Shown: piece by piece, positions 1-8,547 of the stretch
Layout: each line of letters opens with the position of its first letter
Position numbering within the stretch: the stretch's first letter is position 1
Source of the DNA: Zoroaster sp. YZ-2022
Lineage: Eukaryota > Echinodermata > Asteroidea > Forcipulatida > Zoroasteridae
NCBI GenBank assembly: GCA_029582265.1
Contig: CM055823.1
Location: forward strand, 21,053,365-21,117,364
Length of the DNA: 64,000 nucleotides
Direction of reading: 5' to 3'
The notes under the pieces: model-generated
What the model saw: the letters and a program-made list of their open reading frames with translations, nothing else
Told to the model about the DNA's origin: nothing
Databases searched by the model: none
Translations under genes and position numbers: made by a program

Positions 1-67
1 CTGAGGGAGCAGTACACCAACTTGGCCAGCTCGGGCGAGAATGCCAGCAATGTGAAGAACCGACAAG
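1..67 (-). CDS. Secreted-protein gene, exon 12 (partial): cysteine domain B
   Basis: Acceptor TCTACTTACAG, entered in phase 1 from exon 11; it runs off the window. It reads TCRFFTLLAFSPELAKLVYC and SL, matching the opening of exon 7 (CPLL..., LAKSVYC) at the same intron position and phase. This shows the SAP-plus-cysteine module is repeated. On the other strand the same bases are an open frame ending in a GTAAGT donor, but that frame has no support from neighbours. Confidence 0.65.
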
Positions 68-308
68 CTGTAAGTAGACAAAACATCAATCAATAATTCC
101 AAAATCAATAGCTCTCAGTCAAATTCCTTACTGACCAATCAGATTTGTTAAACCGTGTAACACGGTCGTTTAAAACGGCGGTGATTGTTCCGTGAGTGAA
201 GAAACGTGCATAATACAACGCCATTATCTTCAACGAATAAACCACAAGGGACACTGACTTAGGTACATGTACATACATTTGTTTGGATTGGAATGAACAA
301 AGCAAAAT

Positions 309-385
309 CAACTAGAGCAGGATTTGAACCTCTGTCCTCCAGGTTGACGCGCCCGTGCTCTACCAACTACATGTAAGCCATGTTG
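309..385 (-). repeat. tRNA-derived SINE head
   Basis: On the minus strand TGGTAGAGCACG (box A-like) is followed about 30 bases later by GGTTCAAATCC (box B). No acceptor stem pairs, so this is a tRNA-like SINE promoter and not a functional tRNA gene. Confidence 0.5.
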
Positions 386-727
386 GTGGTTTCCCTATTT
401 TGTCAATATCTGATTATTTGTCAGGTTGATAAGCATGTATCTTATTTTATATACGCACATGTAGATTTTGTCTGAGTTTTCTAGAAGGTGTGGAATATTC
501 CATCAGCAGTTACTGTTGCACACTGTTTACTTTAAAAGTGATATCATATAGTTATTTCTCTTAAGGTTAATTAGAAAGCTAACAAAATTTCACTTACGAA
601 ACATTTTCTCTGGACACATAAATGGAGTGAATGATAATGTACTAGTTGGCTTTGTGTAATACACAACTGTTGAGATTTTGTGTGTCCCAAATACATTGAA
701 TTACTGTGGTTACTTTTCAGCAAAATT

Positions 728-880
728 TACATAAATAATAATAATAAATTGTTATAGAGCGCCTTACATCAATGACAATCTCAAAGCGCTTTACAGGGTA
801 AAACATAAAAATACATGAAAAGAGAAATAGTACAAATACATATTTTTATACATATTTTAACAGCTAAAGAAGAAGGTAAT
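728..880 (+). repeat. LINE 3' tail
   Basis: A run of AATAATAATA followed by TTATAGAGCGCC...CTCAAAGCGCTTTACAG is the inverted 3' end of a CR1/L2-type LINE, with trinucleotide tail on the left. No coding part remains. Confidence 0.5.
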
Positions 881-1158
881 GGAAAGACAATGGCTGGACA
901 AGCTTTAAAAAATGCACACAGCACAACAACAGTGAATGGAATTAAAAGGAAATGTTAAAAAGATGTGTTTTGGTTGATTTCTTGAAATATTAATGAATAA
1001 AAAAATAAAATCAAGATGTTGAAAATAAAATTGATGTAAAAGCTCTAATGCAGGATGAAGACCTCGAGGGTGTGTCCATGGGTGAAAACAGACCCTTGTC
1101 ATTGGATCAGTTTATTATCACCAGTGGCCATGCCCCAGCATGTCTTTATCATGTGTTA

Positions 1159-1775
1159 AGCCCCAGTCACACTGGAGGATACGACAACTTACAACAGGTT
1201 ACGATCGTCTGCGACTGGAAATTACAAGGAATCGTAGAAAAGTCCTGCGACAAGTCCCGGGTGGTTGCGGGTGGTCTTGGGTAGTCGCAAGACCGACTCG
1301 GTCTTGGGAGGTTTTCGATCATGTTCAAAAACCTGGCTGCGACCAAACTGTCGTAGCTGGTCGTAGCTGGTCGTAGGTAGGTCTTCAATAGTCGTGCGAT
1401 GGTCGTGCTACAAGTGTTGCGTGGTCTTACGTAGTCGTGGTTCATCGTGGGACTATCCAGTCGTCCAACAGTCGCACGACTATTCGCACGACTTGTCGTG
1501 CGAATGCACGACTAGTCACACGACTATGCGTGACAAGTCGTGCGACTGATCCTTGACAATCGTAGGTAGTCTTGGGTGATCGTACGACAAGTCCCTCAAG
1601 GTCTTACGACCAGTCGTGCTATCAGTTGGCTACAAGTCGCAGAGCAGTCGGGGACAGGTCTTATTGTGTGACTGCTAGGCCGACATCGCAGAAAAAACCT
1701 ACGACCGGGCCAAGACCGCCCTAGGTCGCACGACTGAGATGGTCGTAGGCAATCGCAGCTCCAATGTGACTGGGG
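1159..1775. mobile_element. Harbinger-like MITE with TTA target duplication
   Basis: Ends are GCCCCAGTCACACTGGAG on the left and CTCCAATGTGACTGGGGC on the right. The interior is packed with GTCGTGCGACTAGTC-type palindromic words. TTA flanks both sides, and the empty site is present in the window: 2088-2110 reads TGTCTTTATCATGTGTTACAGACC without the insert. A 3-bp TTA duplication points to PIF/Harbinger. Confidence 0.65.
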
Positions 1776-1842
1776 CATTACAGACCCTGCGACTAACTTT
1801 GATTATTATTATTATTCCCCCTCTGATTATTTTCCTACTTAC

Positions 1843-1984
1843 TTCTCTCGTCTTCAGACAGCGTCAATTCACGCTCCACTCTAGATCCTGTGGTCACGAG
1901 ACCCTTCTCCTCAAGAGCGCCAATAAGCCGTGAGTCACTCAAACTGGTTGGTTTTGGACACGGTTCTTTATCGTCTAAAAATTC
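1843..1984 (-). CDS. Secreted-protein gene, exon 11, copy b (exact duplicate)
   Basis: All 142 bases, acceptor and donor match the copy at 2164-2305. The duplicated unit of about 321 bases also covers intron on both sides. Either copy could serve, but not both. The near-identity of the flanking intron says the duplication is recent, or is an assembly artefact from unmerged haplotypes. Confidence 0.75.
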
Positions 1985-2163
1985 CTGAAGGAAAACACAC
2001 AATAACAAATCGTTTAAATATAATTTAAAAAAAAAATATTTTGATGTACCGTCACATATAATTTGGCCTCTTGGGCCACGAATTGTGTCTTTATCATGTG
2101 TTACAGACCCTGCGACTAACTGATTATTATTATTATTCCCCCTCTGATTATTTTCCTACTTAC

Positions 2164-2305
2164 TTCTCTCGTCTTCAGACAGCGTCAATTCACGCTCCAC
2201 TCTAGATCCTGTGGTCACGAGACCCTTCTCCTCAAGAGCGCCAATAAGCCGTGAGTCACTCAAACTGGTTGGTTTTGGACACGGTTCTTTATCGTCTAAA
2301 AATTC
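2164..2305 (-). CDS. Secreted-protein gene, exon 11, copy a: second SAP-like motif
   Basis: Acceptor TTTTCCTTCAG and donor GAGAA/GTAAGT, 142 bases, phase 0 in and phase 1 out. It encodes EFLDDKEPCPKPTSL, then SDSRLIGALEEKGLVTTGSR, which fits the SAP spacing, then an acidic end. An identical exon lies 321 bases downstream in the transcript. Because 142 is not a multiple of three, splicing both copies together would break the frame, so only one can be used at a time. Confidence 0.8.
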
Positions 2306-2424
2306 CTGAAGGAAAACACACAATAACAAATCGTTTAAATATAATTTAAAAAAAAAAAATTTTGATGTACTGTCACATGTAATTTGGCCTCTTGGGCCAC
2401 GAATTGTGATTTTAATAAATAAAT

Positions 2425-3045
2425 CTTTAAAAAAATACGAAAAATTAACATCAGGAAGGTTTGTGGTATAACAACACAATGTGTACAACTCATTAGACAA
2501 TTGACATGGTGCTAGCCGCAAATCTTCCTAAACCAGAAATTTGTAAGGGAGGGGCAGTGACCAATTCTTAGAAAACAAAAGTAACACCCGCAAACATTTT
2601 TGCCAGTAAAATATTTGTATTGAGTTCACAGAACAGCTAGTAAAAAATAACGTCAATTTTTAGGTGGGGCAGCATTTTTGTTCAAAAAAGACGAAAAAAA
2701 TCCCCCAAAGCAAATGGACTCAAGGGGGTGCATTGGGGTGGAGACTTCCTCCTTCACCTCACCCTTTGGCTACAAGCCTGGTTATACACAACCATGCACC
2801 ACGTGCAAATCCAATTGTTTTAATAATATCCATATGTGCAGGCGTGAAGTTTTACGCTGGCACGCATGTTTTTTTTTCAAATTTTCCCAGTTATCTTGAT
2901 AAAAAGCTGTGATGTTCATTTCATACTTAGGTCTAACCCGTCATGGCCATTGTATTTGTTTTCACTGTTGATGGCAAAGAGAAGGTTATTCTTTTGTGGA
3001 GTGGGATGGGATGAATGGGAAAGGAAGGTCTTATAAGAATCTTTA
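2425..3045. other. Intron 10 of the secreted-protein gene
   Basis: No repeat ends or exons recognised between exon 11 copy a and exon 10. AT-rich with short A- and T-runs. Confidence 0.5.
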
Positions 3046-3046
3046 C

Positions 3047-3174
3047 TTTTGCGATGCCAAGTTGTTCCAGGACATAGTCCAAAGCCAGCTCTGCACCAGT
3101 CTCCAGTAGCTCCTCCCCCTTCTCTTTGATCAATCTCTTCAGGTTGGCTCGGCTGAAATACTCCTTGATGTCAA
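3047..3174 (-). CDS. Secreted-protein gene, exon 10: helical linker
   Basis: Acceptor CCTTCTTAG and donor GCAAAA/GTAAAG, 128 bases. The two leading bases complete an Ile codon with exon 9, giving ...WPD-IDIKEYFSRANLKRLI, then KEKGEELLETGAEL and ALDYVLEQLGIAK, ending in phase 0. This is a strongly helical, charged linker between the first cysteine domain and the next SAP-like motif. The intron above it (about 5 kb) holds the RAG1-like element. Confidence 0.8.
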
Positions 3175-3369
3175 CTAAGAAGGGAAACACGAAGAGTAGT
3201 TTTATGAAATTAATCCCATCCTCATATTGTTTTCGTTTGTCTGTTTATCTCTTTAACGATATACATGTAGGCACACAAATACAGAACATACAATTTTTTA
3301 CTGATAATAAAATAAACATACAAGAGATTAAAATAACATTTAATGGCAACTATTAAAGAGAGTAACATT

Positions 3370-3425
3370 TTGTCGTGCGGTCTTTACTGCAGGTTAACAA
3401 CCGGTTTTGGGGGTGGTCACAGGCA
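3370..3425. repeat. Fragment of fold-back element
   Basis: GGTCTTTACTGCAGGTTAACAACCGGTTTT matches the arms of the elements at 16946-17106 and 26407-26900. It preserves the TTAA at which a piggyBac-like MITE has inserted in the 26.4-kb copy. Confidence 0.5.
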
Positions 3426-3446
3426 TTAAATAGAAAATTAAATAAT

Positions 3447-3770
3447 GAAACCACGGATTCCTCAAAAGTGCCGAGAGCGCTGTTGCTCAGAATCCTGAAG
3501 AAACCTGTGAATAGAAGACGATGAAGGGATCTTCAGTTTTAGATGTGGGATGAAAACCACAGAAAATTAAATAAAACCACGGATTCCTCAAAACTGTTGC
3601 TCAGAATCCTGAAGAAACCTGTGAACAGAAGACGATGAAGGGATCTTCAGTTTTAGATGTGGGATGAAAACCACAGAAAATTAAATAATGAAACCACGGA
3701 TTCCTCAAAAGTGCCGAGAGCGCGGTTGCTCATAACCCTGAAGAAACCTGTGAATAGAACACGGCTGTTC
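3447..3770. repeat. Tandem SINE-body repeat, ~120 bp x2.5
   Basis: GAAACCACGGATTCCTCAAAA...GAAACCTGTGAATAGAAG...GATGAAGGGATCTTCAG recurs at about 3447, 3573 and 3690. The GATGAAGGG...ACCACAGAAAA body also occurs at 7978-8030 next to a tRNA-like head, so it is SINE-derived. Confidence 0.6.
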
Positions 3771-4538
3771 CGCGCGCGCGTATATGCTGTGCGTAAATAA
3801 AGTTCAGTCACACAACACGTAATGCATTATTCATGTTTTGGAATGACGTAACGTAGCCAACATGGCGCTGCCCATGGAGCATAATTTTGACGAACGTGAA
3901 ACACTGAAATCGCGTGGAATATCTTTCTTCAGATATAATAGACATTTTATTTTTTGATATTTTGGGGGAAAACAATAAAAGCTGTAACAGATAATGAGTC
4001 CAAAATCGCCATATGAATGAAATAAAGGGAAAGAAACTAAATTTGTTTGGACTTAATTCACGGGACGGGACAAAACAAACAAGAATGAAAAATACCATGG
4101 AGGTACCTCCATGAATCTACAGAGCGGGAAAATCTGTCGTTGTAAAATATTAAAGTTCTTGAAAAAAAAGGAATTCATAATATTTTAATTCAGTTCTGTT
4201 TCTATATTAAAAAACTATTGTTTCTGTAGGACATTTGGTTATAGTACATGTACATTTTAGCCTCGTTAAAACATGATATAAAATGTGTTGTGAGACTCAA
4301 GCCGGAATTAACGATCAACGTATCAAGGCATCATAGGTATTTGATCAGTGCACAAGTATACCAGCGACCGCTTTGGAAACAAGCGGGCAATATAAACATT
4401 ATAATGAATTAACTGCTGTACATGTACGTAGGCGACAAAAAGTACACTGTTACACAAATATTTCAACACCTTTATCACAATAATAGGTTTTATTGTAAAA
4501 TTATAGTCAAATACATTTAAAAAAAATGACAGTTCACA

Positions 4539-4603
4539 ATGAGTTTTAAGTTTCATCAAGAAGGGTTATCAAAAGTTTGCAGGATTTGTTCTTGTCGTAT
4601 AAA
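4539..4603 (+). pseudogene. RAG1-like: start and first zinc knuckle
   Basis: ATG at 4539 opens MSFKFHQEGLSKVCRICSCR, matching the SLCRICGV region of vertebrate RAG1 in spacing. It then meets TAA, or equally a canonical donor AA/GTAAGT at 4604. The following homologous segment lies directly downstream in another frame, so a frameshift near 4600 is as likely as an intron. Confidence 0.65.
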
Positions 4604-4607
4604 GTAA

Positions 4608-4882
4608 GTCTTCAAGGGACAAGAGCCACAGTCAAAGAAACAAGTGAGTACAGCAAAGAAATATTCAATATCTTCGGAATAAGTACTTGGCAAGACACTG
4701 CAGAACAGCATCCGTCAAAAGTATGTGAAAAATGTGCCAGAAAACTGAGACACTCTAGGGATGGTACAAGAGACTACTCTGAGAAAACTTTGAGAAATAC
4801 TCAACACATTCATCAGGACAACTGTCCTAAACATACAAGGACTGGCAACTGTTTTGTCTGTAATCTTGTTACTCAACAATAA
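4608..4882 (+). pseudogene. RAG1-like: HPxxxCxxC and HTxxxxCxxC zinc ligands
   Basis: Reads FNIFGISTWQDTAEQHPSKV, CEKCARKLR, then KHTRTGNCFVCN, ending in a stop. This parallels the RAG1 order 'V..IHPT.FCHNC' followed by 'HTP.CDIC'. The two Cys pairs and their neighbouring His residues are the expected zinc ligands. The stop at 4880-4882 is followed within 15 bases by the next homologous frame. Confidence 0.7.
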
Positions 4883-4894
4883 AAGGGAGGATCA

Positions 4895-5330
4895 TTGACT
4901 CACTCCAAACAGAAATGTGGTAGGCCTAAACAAGCTGATACTAAACTCTTCATCCTCCCATTTTCATACGATCAAGCTAACATTTTTGAGCATCTGGAGC
5001 AAGGAGCAGCAGAGATTGTAGAGGTTCCGAACACCTTTTATATTATAGGGCACAAGTGGGAGGAGTCTCCATTTACCTGTGGAATTTGCTTGTGCATACT
5101 TGGTACACCCTCAGTGCAGACACTGTGTCATCAGCACAACTACTGTGCAAAATGTTTAACATCATGTTTCAAATATGCTAAATCATCAACCATGTTGTCC
5201 AATCTGTGTACAACCGGCAAATTATAGTGAAATAACACTTAGCCCAAGAATACTTAGAGTACAACTAGAGAATGTTCATGTGGTGTGTACAAAGTGTAAA
5301 AGCATTGGACGGATTTCAAAACTCATACAC
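4895..5330 (+). pseudogene. RAG1-like: RING finger and following zinc segment, frameshifted
   Basis: The first frame reads THSKQKCGRPKQAD, later FTCGICLCILG, LCHQHNYCAKCLTSC. The frame then moves by one near 5180 and continues NHQPCCPICVQPANYSEITL, SPRILRVQLENVHVVCTKCK. Together these give a C3HC4 RING pattern plus the 'L..L...V.C..C' segment that follows the RING in RAG1. In RAG1 this region acts as a ubiquitin ligase and dimerisation module; here it is broken. Confidence 0.7.
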
Positions 5331-5407
5331 ACACAGCTAATAAATGTCCATCATCTGATCCCACACATCATCCTGATGAACATAAATTACACGTAAAGCA
5401 TGACAGC

Positions 5408-5568
5408 TTGAATCCGTCAATGCTGCCAGACTGCTAAAAGAATTAGCAAACAGTCATAAAGTAGGGAACCCTTTACCCCATGATATTGAAGAGGCTACAG
5501 ACAAGTGGGTCTGGTTGAAACTACAAAATGCAAAGACAGGAACAGCAAAAATAAAAACAGCTGGACGG
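5408..5568 (+). pseudogene. RAG1-like element: linker exon
   Basis: Open frame LESVNAARLLKELANSHKVG, NPLPHDIEEATDKWVWLKLQ, NAKTGTAKIKTAGR, then donor CGG/GTAATT in phase 0. No RAG1 match is evident. The phase fits the exon at 5950. A 13-bp microsatellite occupies the intron. Confidence 0.5.
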
Positions 5569-5667
5569 GTAATTAAGTTAAATACATATAAATAAATTTG
5601 AATAAACAGTCTTGCGCCAACTCAACACAATCTTCAACTTGAAGCTTTAAATAATTAAAATAAAAAA

Positions 5668-5793
5668 ATGCAATACAACAAAGGTATACAACAAAGGTAT
5701 ACAACAAAGGTATACAACAAAGGTATACAACAAAGGTATACAACAAAGGTATACAACAAAGGTATACAACAAAGGTATACAACAAAGGTATAC
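5668..5793. repeat. 13-bp microsatellite, ~9 units
   Basis: ACAACAAAGGTAT repeated almost perfectly. It lies in an intron of the RAG1-like element. Confidence 0.9.
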
Positions 5794-5949
5794 AACTGTA
5801 CATTGTACACATTGTATATTTACATTCATATTTACAATCTTTATCATCCAAAATAATCAAACATTCAAATTTCCCATTGAATGCATGTATGGCACATATA
5901 AACCTTTGATAATGAAAATGAATCTACATCGTTAAAAAAAATTAAACAG

Positions 5950-6174
5950 GTTGATTGTCAAATTAAAACAACAAATAATTATGTGATTAAACTGCTCAAA
6001 TTTCATTTCAATGATTTTAACTTGAGCCAAAATGAACTTGATCAGCTGGAGCTCCAATATGCATCTGGACCAGTTACCAGTTCCATTGATAAAGTGCTGT
6101 ACAAGTTCAAAGTTCAGCGGCAGGCCTATCATGGCAAAGCATTTGTGGGCAATCATGTTCACAAATGTTGCAAG
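5950..6174 (+). pseudogene. Transposase-like exon, HGKAFVGNHVHKC motif
   Basis: Acceptor ATTAAACAG and donor TGCAAG/GTAATT, 75 codons, phase 0 both sides. It encodes VDCQIKTTNN, a helical stretch, then KVLYKFKVQRQAYHGKAFVG and NHVHKCCK. The 'YHG..FVGNHVHK' string occurs in uncharacterised transposase-like proteins of cnidarians and molluscs as I recall; it is not part of the RAG1 core. Confidence 0.55.
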
Positions 6175-6274
6175 GTAATTTTTTTTTTTTTTCAAATAAA
6201 AGCCCTGTGGCAAATTATCATGTGACTGATGACACTATTAGGTGAACCATGCAATTTATTTTTTAAATTTCAAC

Positions 6275-6500
6275 CTGAAGTCATTGAAGCTTTAACAGCC
6301 ATCCCAAGACAAAAAGTCAAAGAACATGTGACTGACGACATCCTATTGGTGCACAAGATCGACTACTTCGATTCGCCAGGCTGCATCAACTGGAAGCAAC
6401 TTCAAGGATATTTTCTTGAAGTTTGCTGATGTACACCATGGTATTAACCATGGTATTAACCATTCCAAACCCCTCACAGCAGACGACATCCATCGCATAG
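6275..6500 (+). pseudogene. Transposase-like exon, frameshifted
   Basis: Reads PEVIEALTAIPRQKVKEHVT and DDILLVHKIDYFDSPGCINW, then shifts frame near 6402 to KDIFLKFADVHHGINHGINH and SKPLTADDIHRI. Donor ATAG/GTACAG in phase 1 fits the next exon. GINHGINH comes from a 12-bp tandem duplication. The acceptor is unclear. Confidence 0.5.
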
Positions 6501-6616
6501 GTACAGTACATAGTTTTGTTCAGTGGTATGCATCATCCGTTTTCCCTTTATGATCACAGGGAAATTTGTTGATGTGATGATTTAACCTTTTTGTTTTTCG
6601 TTTATCTCATTTCCAG

Positions 6617-6873
6617 ATGTCTGTATTCAGGAATTTTTGCGAACATACCGCAGAATGTTTCCTGATCAAAATGTGACCCCGAAACTCCACATCCTCGAAG
6701 ATCATGCAGTGCAACAGCTGGCAAAGTTTAAGGTTGGATTTGGGCTCCTGAATCAGCAAGGCGGAGAACTCATCCACACTGAATTCAATCGTACAGGTCG
6801 GGTAGTTCACGGCATGCGTAATGACCTGCAGAAGCTCATGAAATCTGAGCCAATGTCATCAAGCCTTGGATGA
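6617..6873 (+). pseudogene. Transposase-like terminal exon
   Basis: Acceptor CTCATTTCCAG. The two leading bases complete an Asp codon, then VCIQEFLRTYRRMFPDQNVT, PKLHILEDHAVQQLAKFKVG and FGLLNQQGGELIHTEFNR, ending at TGA 6871-6873. 'PK.HILEDH' and 'G..GEQGGE.IH..FN' are shared by a widespread group of transposase-like proteins. Intact over its full length. Confidence 0.6.
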
Positions 6874-7110
6874 AACATTAAAGTTAATTTTAGATTATTT
6901 AATTACAAGGCACCTATTCATGGAATCATAATATTAAGAGTTGGACAGAACTGAACAAAATTGGGGGGGGGGGGGCGTGTAAGGAGAATCATAATTAGGA
7001 CTGGGAATTCTGATCAAGTACATGTAGGCCTAGTTGTCTTGTTACAAATAACATACTCATGATAAAACTGCAATTGTTAACAAATACAAATAAGATGAAT
7101 TTCACAGCCA

Positions 7111-7194
7111 TTAACCCTAACTCCCTAGACAACAGTTGGAGGATTTTGAAGGATTTTTATTGTTCACTAACAATGCTTAGGGAGTTAGGGTTAA
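7111..7194. mobile_element. Short piggyBac-like MITE (TTAA)
   Basis: TTAA-CCCTAACTCCCTAG at the left and AGGGAGTTAGGG-TTAA at the right, 84 bp. TTAA target duplications and CCC-type ends are piggyBac hallmarks. Related copies lie at 26430-26841 and 28424-28790. Confidence 0.65.
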
Positions 7195-7710
7195 TAAACT
7201 GAGATGTCACCACATCTTTGAATAGGTCAACACCCAAGTGATCTCATAGCCAAGTTATCAGTGTTAAAATATGACTTTTTATGAGGAAAACTACTGATAC
7301 GAAAAAAAAATTATTGGACATTGAAAGAATAAGTTTCTAAAAAAGAGACTTGCAGCTAGCAGAATGCTGCTTATTAACAACAAATGAAACAGCACCATGG
7401 AATTAAAACAATAATAATTCAGTAAATAAATAATGGAAGGAAATGAACTTAACGAACGTAAACATGCTCATGCGTACTACATGAGTAAACCTGTACACGT
7501 AACAAGTTACATGCACATAACGTTGTATGTATACATGCATGTACCGTACATGACCATACATACACGTGTATAAAGACAGCTTACGCGTGCAAAAATAAAG
7601 TTTAGAAATGGTAAATAAATTCATTGATTTATATGCTTTAAAAAAATGTCCTACACTTACCTTGTAGTTTCTAGTGAAGTTTGTCAAAGTTGCAGATGAT
7701 TACTGAAGTA

Positions 7711-7884
7711 TAGACCTTATGCGTTGACGTCATCACGCCGCCATCTTAGAGGTAAAACGATGATGAAACAATGGAAAACGCACATCTATACACGCGCGGC
7801 ACACAGATTGGGCCAATGAGCAACCTTCTTTTGACCTCTAGCCGAGGGCGCCCTACTCAAATGACGTCATGTGCATAAGGTCTA
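7711..7884. mobile_element. MITE with TAGACCTTATGC ends
   Basis: TAGACCTTATGCGTTGACGTCAT at the left mirrors ATGACGTCATGTGCATAAGGTCTA at the right. An internal GAGGGCGCCCT segment recurs at 13720-13760 in a second, diverged copy beginning TAGACCTTAATATGC at 13686. Confidence 0.6.
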
Positions 7885-7949
7885 TTGGACCCTTGGACGT
7901 CTAGGAATAAACAATGACGTAATGCAAACTTGGCAACAGAGGGCGCACT

Positions 7950-8157
7950 TTTTTTGCGGGCGGAACAGCCGTGTGAAGACGATGAAGGGATGTTCAGTTT
8001 TAGATGTGGGATGAAAACCACAGAAAAGTATTCTAGGGAAAAACCCACGTAATGAGGTAAGGACTGAAAACCCAATCCACATGTCACCTCAGGTCTGCGT
8101 GGGATTTGAACCCAGGTCCACAGACATGAAAGTCAAGGAATGTACCACTAAGCCAAC
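7950..8157 (-). repeat. tRNA-derived SINE
   Basis: The minus strand starts GGTTGGCTTAGTGGTACATT (box A-like) with GGTTCAAATCCCAC (box B) 45 bases on, and runs into the GATGAAGGGATGTTCAG body shared with 3447-3770. Confidence 0.6.
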
Positions 8158-8213
8158 CTAATCCCTAATGGTATCTAAAAGATCTATACTTCTGAAGTTT
8201 GTGTCCAACTTAC

Positions 8214-8344
8214 TGTCGGGCCAAGTGAAGGTCCCGTCTGGATTGCAAATGGGTAACGTGATGGCAGAATCACTCAGTACATTAATGAACTGTAGGCAGT
8301 CTGAATCTCCATTCTTTGGGCAGAAGCCGACTGACACATACTGA
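8214..8344 (-). CDS. Secreted-protein gene, exon 9: end of cysteine domain A
   Basis: Acceptor CCCGTTTTAG and donor GACA/GTAAGT, 131 bases. It encodes SQYVSVGFCPKNGDSDCLQF, then INVLSDSAITLPICNPDG and TFTWPD, contributing three cysteines. It joins exon 8 in phase 2 and exon 10 in phase 1. The first ~85 bases of this exon together with its acceptor are repeated in tandem just upstream (8345-8528 and 9573-9765), but only this copy keeps a donor site. Confidence 0.8.
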
Positions 8345-8528
8345 CTAAAACGGGATGGCAGAATCACTCAGTACATTAATGAACTGTAGGCAGTCTAAAT
8401 CTCCATTCTTTGGGCAGAAGCCGACTGACACATACTGACTAAAACGTGATGGCAGAATCACTCAGTACATTAATGAACTGTAGGCAGTCTGAATCTCCAT
8501 TCTTTGGGCAGAAGCCGACTGACACATA
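8345..8528. repeat. 94-bp tandem copies of the exon 9 acceptor half
   Basis: Two further copies of exon 9's first ~85 bases with TTTTAG acceptor. GATGGCAGAATCACTCAG occurs at 8260, 8354 and 8448, exactly 94 apart. None has a donor. Reading through a copy in frame ends at the TAG of the next acceptor. Confidence 0.85.
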
Positions 8529-8547
8529 GTATGTGTCAGTCGGCTTC
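8511..8547. repeat. Perfect 18-bp hairpin at the transposon border
   Basis: GAAGCCGACTGACACATA, one G, then its exact reverse complement. The right arm is an inverted copy of adjacent exon-repeat sequence and ends at the transposon's first base. Confidence 0.85.

Larger units (their letters stand above)
1779..2420. repeat. Tandem duplication, 321-bp unit, containing exon 11
   Basis: The stretch beginning ACAGACCCTGCGACTAAC recurs 321-325 bases later, with small A-run differences in the intron parts and an identical exon. Homology extends on the left to TGTCTTTATCATGTGTTA at 1141 and 2088. Confidence 0.85.
4539..6873 (+). mobile_element. RAG1 N-terminal-like transposable element (N-RAG-TP type), decayed
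   Basis: Plus-strand coding pieces follow the order of the RAG1 N-terminal region: a CRIC knuckle, HPSKVCEKCARKL, HTRTGNCFVCN, a RING finger and the following zinc-binding segment. After this come exons unlike the RAG1 catalytic core: AYHGKAFVGNHVHKC, then PKLHILEDHAV and QGGELIHTEFNR, typical of transposase-like proteins common in invertebrate genomes. Several joins keep splice phase (5568/5950 phase 0, 6500/6617 phase 1), but there are at least three frameshifts and stops. A DNA element coding a protein similar to the RAG1 N-terminus, called N-RAG-TP, has been described from Aplysia, and this looks like a relative. Terminal repeats were not found. Confidence 0.7.

Noticed and set aside
1..69. 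Plus-strand exon LREQYTNLASSGENASNVKN followed by GTAAGT
   Set aside because: The frame and donor are real, but the minus strand of the same bases continues the secreted-protein gene in phase and repeats its LAKxVYC motif; no plus-strand partner exon is seen.
309..385. Functional tRNA gene
   Set aside because: Box A and box B words are present but no acceptor stem pairs; the same applies at 8095-8157 and 24690-24745.
4539..6873. A RAG1 catalytic core (DDE residues) or a RAG2-like gene
   Set aside because: Nothing downstream of the RING resembles the RAG1 core, and no Kelch-type RAG2 sequence was seen nearby.
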